Source of the DNA: Ctenosaura bakeri
Lineage: Eukaryota; Chordata; Lepidosauria; Squamata; Iguanidae
Assembly: GCA_948474755.1 (NCBI GenBank)
Contig: CAOLHI010001444.1
Coordinates: 434,001-498,000 of the forward strand
Direction of reading: 5' to 3'
Length of the DNA stretch: 64,000 nt
The position numbers and the translations under genes are program-made. Each line of letters starts with the position of its first letter. Within the stretch, counting starts at the first letter, position 1. The notes beneath the pieces were generated by a model. That model made no database searches. It had not been told where the DNA came from and saw only the letters and a program-made list of their open reading frames with translations. Of the stretch, positions 55,531-64,000 are shown piece by piece.

Positions 55531-57038
55531 ATCAGTTTAAAATCCATAATTAAAAATTGACTGGGTAGACCTGCCAAAAGAGATGGGTCTTTAATACTTT
55601 TTAAGATTTGGACAGTGCATTTTGCTGTTGAATCGCTTCCAGCAGGTCATTCCACAGTCTACAGGCGGCCAACAAGAAGGTCCTCTGGGTAGCTGTTGCC
55701 AGTCTAGTCCTAGGCAGTGTAAATAAATGGTCCCCAGAAGATCTAATTGTATGGGTGGAGGTGATCCTGCAGGTAACAATCCATGAAAATTCATGGTATA
55801 ATAAATATACTTTCCTTTTGGATGCCATAGGAGTTGTTCCCTGTTACAGAAGACATGAAGAAAGAGAATGATAGAGGCAGTGTGTGTCTAGGGTACTTTA
55901 AATCCGAATGGATTTGCCGTGGCGTACGGTTTCATGTCCGCTTTGCTTGCTAAAGTGGGCTCTAGTCCATCAAACCTTTTGCTGCAACGAATCTGGCAGG
56001 CATTGAAGGGGCCACCAGACACTATGTACACAGAGAGCAAAATGAAGAGTGTGCAGCAATGTATACATGGTTGAAAAGGTTTTCCATCCTGAATTCCACA
56101 CTGTGAAGCAAGTGATTATGGACACAACCCCAGGGACACTTTCCTGGAACTAAACCCCAGTGAATTGTGTGGCATTCTAAAAGTGATAGAATTTTCCAAG
56201 GAAGCATACATTTAAACAGAAAATAAAACTCCACAGTTTTCCAGATCTTTGCAAGTACTAGAAGCATATTTTGGGCTGCAACATATTCAGAATTTCTGAA
56301 CACTGAACTATGCAAGAGAAATTGAAATAAATATTTAGAATTATAAATTGCACACCAAGTCCTGAGAATAGGGTTGTCTTTCCCTTATTGCCAATAGGCG
56401 AGTGCTGCCAATTAAACCTTGAATTTATATCTAATCTTAGTCTTTTGTCTTCAGTTGTATTAAGCAGTTACTGTCGCTTTAATGAATCAATTGAAGATGC
56501 AGTCTTAGACTCACTTAGGTAGACAAGTAGGATTTACATCCCAGTGAAGCTGCATGGCTAGATTGTGCTTCATATCAACCAACTACTACTCTTCCAAACT
56601 ACCCTGACAACTAAAAAAAGAAAGAAAACTTCTGCAGGGAAAATAATATTATACATGATTAAAATCAATGTGATGCGGTCAGCGTTACCATCCAAAAAAG
56701 AGAGAAAAAGATACAGATACAAAATAAAATAAGTGTGATTTTGCTCCCCCCACCCCTTGAGAGTTTAAGAATTCCTCCATCCCAATCCGTTCATAAGAAC
56801 TTGCCTATAAGAACTTGCCAACATCTTTCAACATTTGGTCACTATCAATCCCCCTTTTATTTTCCCCTTTGGGACAAGCCAAGACAAAAACATTTCTTCG
56901 GGAAGGCAAAGTAAGAGAAAGTCCCTTTTATTTTCTTCCTCTCCAAAGGAGGCTTTTAAAAGAAAAAGGAGAGAAGTTCACAGGGAGGGGGAAAGACCCA
57001 CCCGGCTTTTAAAGCAAACTTGGGCACAATATACTCAC

Positions 57039-57118
57039 TCTTTCCTGAGCGAGGGCTTCCTAGAGAAGGAATATCTGAACCTCCCAGGTGCTTGGGGAAC
57101 ACAAGCCATGTTCCCCAT
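57039..57118 (-). CDS. PLEKHN1: PLEKHN1 coding exon 1 (start codon)
   Basis: Coding part is 80 nt: 26 codons plus two bases (GA). It starts MGNMACVPQAPG and continues through YSFSRKPSLRK. Gly2 followed by Cys6 is the pattern of an N-myristoylated, probably palmitoylated N-terminus, which would anchor the protein to membranes. The start is chosen on similarity: the mammalian protein also begins MGN..CVPQAP. The frame stays open upstream to about 57340, but those residues look like translated leader. The donor is GTGAGT at 57038-57033. The split codon is completed by the first base of exon 2 (GA+A, Glu). A possible acceptor-like CACCAG lies in the leader just upstream, so the 5' untranslated region could be spliced. 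Confidence 0.93.
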
Positions 57119-57700
57119 GTTGCTGGTCGAGAGAGAGCGACTCGTATAATCCAGGAACAGCTGGTGAGAAAAGAGAAGCCAAGGGGGGAAAGAAAACCCA
57201 ACCGAGCGCAAAGGAGGAGACGCTTCTCCCTGGAGCGCACAGAGGAGAGCCAGAGGAGGTGCGTTTGGAGAGAGAATCTGTATGCGCGCGCGTGTGTGTG
57301 TTGTGTGTGTCATGCAGACATTCCCCACTTCCGTCTGCAAGGGTGACTCGTATGGGTGTGTGAGCTGGGAATCAACAGCCTTTCAGCCCCAGGCACTTTT
57401 GTTGGCTTCTCTCCCTTCCCTTCCTGGGGGTTCTTTCTCTCGCCCACCCACCCACCCTTGGAAAGCTGGGCAGGAGCTCTTGGGGGCAGCCTCGCCCTCT
57501 TCTTCTTTCTAGGAGCGCTGAAGAAGTCACTTGATCGCAACTGGCGGAACAGTCTCTTCTCCTCCTCCAGGCATTTCTTTTGAAAAAAAAATCCCAGACA
57601 GAGGGACTCCTTGCCAGTTTCACCTGTAGGTAGCCAGGCCTGTTAAGACAGACAAGAAGGATAAAAGTCCAAAGCACTTTCCAGCATGATTCACCTTTTG
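57119..57700 (-). promoter_or_regulatory. PLEKHN1 5' leader and promoter-proximal region (inferred)
   Basis: The sequence directly upstream of the start codon on the minus strand. It is richer in G, C and CpG than the surrounding intron and flank, has a CG/TG-alternating run near 57284-57315 and a C-rich tract near 57435-57460, and carries no recognisable repeat. I see no convincing TATA box at a defined distance. The call rests on position and composition only; the transcription start is not determined. Confidence 0.4.
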
Positions 57701-57961
57701 GTTTTTTTCCCTGCTGACCTTGCAACTAGCTGGAAGCCTGCTCTAACATTGCAGGCAAAAAAAGGTAAATATAATGTGCTGGAGGAGATCTTAGAAAAGT
57801 TACTTGTTTTGACAACTTTGCAAATCTGCCTCTCCCCCCCATTGCCAGTAGCTCAGACCATCCCAATAAATAAAAGTTCGAAGCTCTGGGACAAACATAT
57901 TTTGGGGTTTTGTAACCTTAATGCGCAGTCAGGGAGCTGGCTCCACCATTGGGCAGAGTGA

Positions 57962-58130
57962 GGCCATTTCCGCACTACACTCTTTATAGCGCGATGATTC
58001 CACTTTCAACATCCTATGGAATCCTGGGGTCTGCAGTTTTGGGAGGGGCCGGCCAATGATTCCACTTTCAACATTCCATAGGATGTTGAAAGTGGAATCA
58101 TCGCGCTATAACAGTCTAGTGTGGAGAGGC
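57962..58130. mobile_element. Palindromic MITE near the PLEKHN1 5' end
   Basis: GGCCATTTCCGCACTACAC left end, imperfect right end GTGTGGAGAGGC; about 850 bp upstream of the start codon. Both arms carry ATGATTCCAC. No clear duplication. Confidence 0.82.
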
Positions 58131-58554
58131 ATGTACTCCAGACAGCAGGCAGTGGATGACATAGAATGGAAGCAAACTTTGGTTATTGCATTTTTTTTAC
58201 TGTCAACAAAGGGAAATAGTAGTTGAGGGATTTTCTTCTTTATGTCCCAAAAAATAACTTGGCGTATCTTGGGGTGCACTTTGAATTGAATGGGGGTGCC
58301 CTTTGTGCTTCTGTTCCAGGCAGGAAAATACCTTGGGGCATACTTGTGTGGAGAAAGTAGATGAACATAAGGGTGTTCCCCAATCCCATAATATTAGACC
58401 TCAGAATCATCCAATGAAGGAGGTTGACAGTAGATCTGAGACAGATAAAACAAAATGGTTATTGACTCAACGCACTATTATTTAAGGGAATTCAGTGCTG
58501 TGAGAACTAGTGGTAGCCCATCGGCTAAAATGGCTTTAAAAACCAGGAACGAGA

Positions 58555-58680
58555 TCAGGGGTGGGAATCATGCAGCTCTCCAGATATCGTTGAACTTCAA
58601 GTCCCAGCATGCTTGACAATTACTTACGCTGGCTAGGGCTGGGAGAAGTGGCACCACATGGGACTCTCAGCCACACAATT
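58555..58680. mobile_element. hAT-type MITE remnant
   Basis: CAGGGGTGGGAATCATGCAG, CTCTCCAGATATCGTTGAAC, GTCCCAGCATGC resemble reptile hAT MITEs of the CAGGGGTGGG type. Right end unclear. Confidence 0.5.
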
Positions 58681-58959
58681 TCCAACCTTAAACTTAACAT
58701 TGGGATTGATCAACCTTCCTTCCTTCCTTGTTTATATCTTGCTGTCTAGAAATAAATAAAACCGAATGAAAACCAAAGGAGCAAAAAACAAACAGCCTAA
58801 AACAATATCAGCATCTCAGTATACCTGGAAAATAAACACAGAAGTGTATTTAACGGTCCCAATAAATAGTAGAAAACAAAAGCAAAGGAGTCGCATCAAA
58901 GGTTTGTCTGTTTCCAGTTACACTTATACCTATCTATTTTCCAGATACCGTAGTCTAAA

Positions 58960-59155
58960 TGGCATACATTGCGCTCTCTCTCTTTCTCTTTCCTTTTATT
59001 CTCAGAACAACTTGGTGAGATCTATTAGGCTGATTTTTAAAAAAAGGGTTCAGATGAAGGTAATCCACTGAGTTTCATCATTTATTGGGGATTTGAACCT
59101 TGATCTTCTAAACCCTAGCCTAACACTCCAACTACTGTACTATGCCACTCTGATT
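58960..59155 (-). mobile_element. tRNA-type SINE, inverted
   Basis: CAGAACAACTTGGTGAGATC, GGGATTTGAACCTTGATCTT, CCTAACACTCCAACTACTG and TATGCCACTCTG. Confidence 0.65.
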
Positions 59156-59314
59156 TTAATTATGATAATAACAATAGTCCACTATGGAGTACAACCTCCA
59201 GACTGAGAACAGAATATGATTCAGTTCCAGCTGCTGGGAACAGACAGTGGGAGAAGGCCGTTGTTTTTGGACCAGTTAAAGGCATTGGTCAGCCAGCTCT
59301 GGAAACAGAACTCT

Positions 59315-59558
59315 AGGGTTTCTCCACACTGCAGAATTATACCTGTTTGATATCATTTTAAGTGCCATGGCTCCTTCCGATGGAATTTTGGGATTTGTAG
59401 CTGCACAAAGTATTCAGAATTCTAGAATTGAGAGCTTTAGTGCTATAGCTCTAGAAATCTGTAAATGCTTCCCCAAACAATAAATCCCAGGATTCCGTGG
59501 AATGGAGCCAGGACACTTAAAGCGGTATCAAAGTCCTATAATTGTACAGAGTGGATAG
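59315..59558. repeat. MITE-related repeat (diverged)
   Basis: CTCCACACTGCAGAATTATA, AAGTGCCATGGCTCCTTCC, ATTTTGGGATTTGTAG, then inverted AAATCCCAGGATTCC and CACTTAAAGCGGTATCAAA. Confidence 0.6.
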
Positions 59559-61566
59559 ATGAAATTTTGACTGAGTGGTGAGAAAACTGGGAACTTAGAA
59601 TTGGGATTGCCATTGGGATCAGAGAGACTTTCACTGCCACCTGCACAAGTGATCGGATGAAGGGAGAAAGTGGGTGAAGGCCATACCATGAGCTTTCAAG
59701 GGCCACACGCAATCCACAGCTTGGACATCCTGATCTAAACAGTGTGTTGGTGAGGTGTTAGGTTTCTCTAGACTACACTACTGAGAAGTTACATTTTCTG
59801 CTCTTTTCAAGTCTCTTCTTTATTGATTTCGATTTCTAGATCCTAAAGACTCAATGTGGCAAAGCAAAAACAGAAAAGAAGGGACCAAACACGAAGAGCA
59901 AAATAACAATTTCTCTATGATATCCATGACATTTGTCCAACAACAGTGCAAACAGCACTCCTAGTGGACTCTTTTCTCTTTGCAACCATGAAAAAAACTT
60001 ATTTCTGATCATACATTTGCTTCATTGTTACTGAGATGGTTTTGCTTTTACTGTGGCTTTTAGAATAATTTTATTCATGCAGTCTTGTTTTGTGCTCATC
60101 CAGGATGAAAAATGTCTGTATATGAGTGTGAAATAAGTGTATACCCTTTCCAAAATAGGTAACCTGCAATGGATTATATAAAATTTAATTGTGTGTGTTA
60201 TTTATAGTTTATGTTTGTTTACCTCGTTGTTACCTTGTACTTTGCAAATAAAATGTTTGTTTTAAAGCAGAGAATATTTGTCATACTCAAGGGTGCTTTC
60301 AAATTAGGCTATTGCTTTATTCAAAGAATTTGGGGAATGGGGGGGTTCAGATGTCCACATCTTACACTTACACCTACTCTATTTTCCTGTTCCTTTTTTT
60401 GTGGACCCCCCAAACCAAAAATCTGTTGAGTTGCACAATGCAGAGCTTGGGAGGGAATGCAACACTCAGAGGCGCTTCTCAATGAAGATGTCCATGTTAG
60501 CTGCGGTATTGTGGAATATATACACTAATAAAGTAATTTTTCCAAGCCATGGCACAACATCTTTTGATTGGAAGCCCAAAAAACTGTCTGTCTGGAAGCA
60601 CCAAGAATACTTGGGCTGCTGAAAAGACCCAGCTTCTTCTTCTTTTTTTTTATAACAACTTTAGAATTTTAACTTTATTTATTCTCCACTCTGCCTTGCT
60701 CAATTCACACAGATGATCACATCTTCCTTTCTCAACTGACCATATAAAGAGATTCTTGCCTACAAAATATCCCAAGCTGCTAGCGTGCAGAGCCTCCAAA
60801 GCACCACAGTGTATCTCTTCTCCTTGTTCTTGCAGACTAACATGACCTCTTCCTGGAGTTCCCTTCGAAAGAGAATTCTAAATCATCCTCTGTGAAAATG
60901 AGTTGGGCATCCGTGGAATTCGGCCTTGAAACAAAGGAATTGCCCATGATACCTTGCTGCTACAGACCACCCTCACTGGGATGGGACCCCAAAGAATCTC
61001 TGAGAAGGTAATTGTTTGCCATTCCCTCAACTCTAGTGTTTCTCTTGAATTCTGAAAAGATCCTTCAACATGTTTATAGTCGCATCTGTTTCAGGCACTC
61101 AAAAGTCAAGTCTGGATTAATAGGATTGCTCGGAAAGTTGCTTTTAAATAGCAATTTATTCCTATTAGCATGTTTAGAAAGTAATTCATTCTCACCTTTT
61201 AAAATGATTGAAGCTGCCCTTAGGTTTTTTTTTTTTTTTCAAAGAAACCAGGTAATATTACCTTTTATACCAGTAAGGTAAGATTGTTCTTACTTCCTTT
61301 TGAAATCCAAGAGAAAATAAGAAATCTGGGTGACTGTACTGTTTGTAATTCATTACTTGCAGCACTCTGTTTGAGAGGGGTTCCAAGGGCGCTGCAACAG
61401 AAATGGGGTGTAAGTATCTAAAAAAAAACTAGTGAGATTTTGGAGATAAAGCAGACATCATGAGCTTAAAGAAAATGGTGGTCTGGATCCGTATGAAGTC
61501 ATACTGAACCAGACCAGTATGTATATAAACTAATTTAAATACTGAAGCAGCTCTCCTCCTATCTGG

Positions 61567-61746
61567 AGCCATTTCCGCACTAGGCTGTTATAGCGCTATG
61601 ATTCCACTTTCAACATCCTATGGAATCCTGGGGTTTGCAGTTTCAGGAGGGGCCACCCGGCCCCTCCTGAAACTGCAAACCCCAGGATTCCATAGGATGT
61701 TGAAAGTGGAATCATAGCGCTATAACAGCCTAGTGTGGAAATGGCC
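61567..61746. mobile_element. Palindromic MITE, near-perfect arms
   Basis: Two arms of about 87 bp with about two differences, around a few-base centre, and a 3-bp duplication TGG (61564-61566 and 61747-61749). Both arms share ATGATTCCAC and TTTCAGGAGG. One of the best-preserved copies. Confidence 0.93.
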
Positions 61747-62059
61747 TGGGTCCAGCTGTCTTCTTTCAAACATACCACTCTGCTTCCTGCATTTATGTAC
61801 TTGCCTTGTTGTCTAACACATACATACCTTTGCTGGAAAAAGAACACAGTGAATTAGAATCAGCAAATTATTCAAGCACAGAACAGAGGTGGTTCTACTG
61901 TTTGGATGAGTGAGACACCATGCATTAAACCCTTCTGCCCCTCCTAAGCAGCAGAGAAGTTGCTGTAGGGGTGGGAAACTTTGGCACTTTCAAGTCCAAG
62001 TTTTCTGGCTTGGCACCTCTGGTGGTTTTGACTGTCAAAAATGTCAAAAACCAGGCTGA

Positions 62060-62500
62060 AAGTCTGTTTCCATACTGTCCAGCTGTCCTGAGTTGGCAGG
62101 GACAGAACTGATTAATCCTCTACTCTACCACTTTTTCAGATGCTTTCAAAATGTCCCGGTTTCTTTTCTCCCACTTTCCCCCTTAGTCCTCAGGTTATTT
62201 CCATTGCTGCCAACTGAGTTCAAAATGCACAAGTAGTTTGCACTGAGTTAACTTAGCTGGGGAGAGGAGAGAAGAGGGCAGGACAGAAGGAGGGTAGTAG
62301 TTTCCATTCTATCCAGAAGGAAGAGGAGGAAGAAGGAGAAGGGGCAAGACCTTGCCTTTCTCAGTATGCTCAGATAAAAACAAGCTGTTGCAGCCTCTCT
62401 TGATTTCCATGTTCCTTTTCACAAATGACTTTTGCTATCTTGACTACACTCGGATGTGGCTTGGCCTCATGTATCTTTGTGAAATGTTGGAGGGTGTGGA
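62060..62500 (-). repeat. Unclassified dispersed repeat, inverted
   Basis: CCAGCTGTCCTGAGTTGGCA, AGATGCTTTCAAAATGTCCC, TTGCTGCCAACTGAGTTC, CAAGACCTTGCCTTTCTCAG, CGGATGTGGCTTGGCC. Inverse of 43565-43905. Confidence 0.62.
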
Positions 62501-62518
62501 TAATGAGGCTATAACTAT

Positions 62519-62669
62519 GGCCATTTCCGCATTGCACTCTTATAACATGATTATTCCACTTTCAACATCCTATGGAATCCTGGGGCTTGCAGTTTAGGGA
62601 GGGGCCAGGATTCCATAGGATATTGAAAGTGGAATAATTGTGCTATAAGAGTCTAGTGTGGAAATGGCC
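62519..62669. mobile_element. Palindromic MITE
   Basis: GGCCATTTCCGCATTGCAC / GTCTAGTGTGGAAATGGCC ends, with a 3-bp duplication TAT (62516-62518 and 62670-62672). The centre is partly deleted. Confidence 0.9.
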
Positions 62670-62934
62670 TATGTAGTGGGAAAGGGTCCCTAAGAGACTC
62701 AACAGTGAAATTAAAGGGAATGCTATTCTTCACAAGCATGGAAGATGAGAACAAGCACAGCACTTCATTTAAAAAGAAGGAAGAGGTAGGAAATAAGCCA
62801 ACCTCCCTGCAGCCTGCCCTGAAAGGAAACGCTAGCTTTTTAATTCTATGCATGTAGGGGCAGAATTAAGCCACAGTGAGTCATTGGTGAAGAAAAGTCA
62901 CTCTGTACATCAAGGCAGGGGAAGATGCAACCCA

Positions 62935-63010
62935 TCATATACTGTTGGACTGCAACTCCCATCATCCTATCCAGCATAGCCAATGATGAAGGATGATAGA
63001 AGGTGCAGTT
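62935..63010. mobile_element. hAT-type MITE remnant
   Basis: GTTGGACTGCAACTCCCATC, CCAGCATAGCCAATGATGA: the centre of a known reptile palindromic hAT type. Ends eroded. Confidence 0.5.
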
Positions 63011-63559
63011 GTCTAAAATTGGGAGGGACACACATTGCCTATCCTTGCTGTACAATCCAAGAGGGCTTCTAAATAGCTGAACAGAATAGAATAATATGTA
63101 ATCATTGGGCTGAAACAATGTTCCTTATTGAACCAAAGATTTGCAGAATTTTGGAACTTTGTACACATAGAAGCACCTTCTGTCCTCTTTTTACAAACTT
63201 GAAGGGTGCAGGTGAGGAGCTCAGGCATGTTAGGTGGTGTTCATGTTATCCAGAGCAAGCTTGTTCGAATGGCTGTGGCGGTGGAGAAAAGCACACTCTA
63301 AATATTGGAGGTCAAGCAGCATCATTCCGTTCTTTTGATTTTTCACTGTGCGTGAAATAATTCCAAACCTGGGTGTCACCCACCTGTTATCACTTCACTT
63401 TGCTCATCCTTTCTCTGTGAGCCTTTTGAAAAATGGTACTTGCTTAGAGCAGCTTTGTATGGCACAGTTCTAATCTATCCTTCATCAAATATATTAGATG
63501 CTACATAATAAAGGTCCCCAAAGACAGAGTCAAAGGGTAGCCAGTATATCCCTGCAGCT

Positions 63560-63647
63560 GGCCCCTCCCTAAACTACAAACCCCAGGATTCCATAGGATG
63601 TCAAAAGTGGAATAATAGCGCTATAACAGACTAGTGCGGAAATGGCC
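63560..63647 (-). mobile_element. Palindromic MITE, right arm only
   Basis: From GGCCCCTCCCTAAACTAC to GACTAGTGCGGAAATGGCC; the left arm is absent, mirroring the lone left arm at 8526-8583. Confidence 0.85.
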
Positions 63648-64000
63648 TTACTTTGCATTTCATCAGGTATACCTTGCTTTACAGAATCTGTTATGCCTCC
63701 AAAAAACATGCCTGAAGGGGAGACAACTGTTTCATAACAATGGGGGGGATGTAGGATCCAGCTTTAGAGAAAATACTAACAGATACAAACTGGCCAGTGG
63801 AACACCTTGCCACAAGGTTGTGTCACACCTTGTAACAAAATTTAGATTCAAAACGATTTTGTTATCAAAGACAAGTGAGATGTCTAATGTTGTGTTGCAG
63901 TGCAGAGCACTTGCATTCATGTTTCCAGTGAGCCATACTCTTTCCCGAGATCTGTACGTATATTCCGAGGTGGTTTTGTCAGTTCCCTCCTCTGAAGTAT

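Larger units (their letters stand above)
55120..55830 (-). mobile_element. L2-like LINE end, interrupted by CR1 and MITE
   Basis: The minus frame 55828-55601 encodes an L2-type C-terminal motif (LPRTRLATATQRTF, AACRLWNDLLEAIQQQN). The 3' end on the plus strand (GAGGCGGGGTACAACATAAA at about 55154) and the AATTAAAA ladder are separated from the coding part by the CR1 at 55237-55530. Confidence 0.72.
47204..57038. other. Intron 1 of PLEKHN1
   Basis: Contains SINEs (48205-48290, 48372-48700, 49255-49500, 49776-50005, 52118-52322), 5S-derived SINEs (50795-51033, 51034-51264, 52396-52530), a long hairpin (52543-52696), microsatellites, a CR1 end (54920-55093) and an L2/CR1/MITE nest (55120-55830). 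52800-54900 and 55850-57030 show no feature I recognise. Confidence 0.65.
7602..57118 (-). other. PLEKHN1: PLEKHN1 gene body (5' part, exons 1-8)
   Basis: Minus-strand gene assembled from eight exons with GT-AG borders and compatible phases, totalling 852 nt or 284 codons. The order of recognisable segments matches PLEKHN1: MGN-type N-terminus with VPQAPG and SFSRKPSL, then QYIPG, KKGRRK, VRNLGK, a first PH domain ending WLYHLEKQ, and a second PH domain starting VSKVQLQHLP then LLILYPSTLVIISEE. From family knowledge, PLEKHN1 is a cytosolic or membrane-attached adaptor with two PH domains, reported to bind cardiolipin and phosphatidic acid and to associate with mitochondria and cytoskeleton; it is not an enzyme. 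The human protein is about 610 residues, so roughly half is missing here and must lie below position 1. The introns total almost 49 kb, far more than in the compact human gene. Confidence 0.95.
57701..64000. other. 5' flank of PLEKHN1, no neighbouring gene seen
   Basis: Contains palindromic MITEs (57962-58130, 61567-61746, 62519-62669, half copy 63560-63647), a SINE (58960-59155), a MITE-related repeat (59315-59558), hAT-type remnants near 58555-58680 and 62935-63010, and an unclassified repeat (62060-62500). In mammals KLHL17 lies just upstream of PLEKHN1 in the same direction; I see no KLHL17-like exon here. 59600-61550 is mostly unassigned AT-rich sequence. Confidence 0.6.

Overview
This window is vertebrate nuclear DNA, most likely from a squamate reptile (lizard). 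It shows one split gene with canonical GT-AG introns and no bacterial gene layout. It also carries a typical reptile repeat set: CR1 LINE 3' ends with the ATTCTATG tail, L2-like LINE ends, tRNA-derived SINEs, 5S-rRNA-derived SINEs, hAT elements (including a SPIN-like one), a Helitron and many short palindromic DNA transposons. I cannot name the species. Nearly all long open frames here are repeat shadows or chance.

The only gene I can support is PLEKHN1 (pleckstrin homology domain containing, family N member 1), on the minus strand. Eight coding exons lie at 57118-57039, 47203-47104, 27073-26927, 23978-23898, 22925-22838, 12483-12359, 9685-9536 and 7682-7602. They join without a frame break into 852 nt (284 codons) from a myristoylation-type start (MGNMAC) to the middle of the second PH domain. 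The rest of the gene must lie beyond position 1. Exons 3-6 build the first PH domain and exons 7-8 begin the second, with the same exon cuts in both.

Layout: 1-7601 is the last visible intron (CR1, nested 5S SINE, hAT, Helitron). 7602-12483 holds exons 6-8 and a hAT element with a perfect 8-bp target duplication. 12484-22837 is a repeat-rich intron. 22838-27073 holds exons 3-5. 27074-47103 is a 20-kb intron with a SPIN-like hAT, several possible conserved non-coding blocks and two local tandem arrays. 47104-57118 holds exons 2 and 1 and their intron, which contains a tandem 5S-SINE pair, a long perfect hairpin and a three-level repeat nest. 57119-64000 is the 5' flank with no neighbouring gene found.

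The strongest non-gene signal is a family of about 17 palindromic elements (termini GGCCATTTCCGCACTA). They have 3-bp target duplications, and the two arms of each copy resemble each other more than they resemble other copies. One Helitron appears to carry a captured piece of this family.
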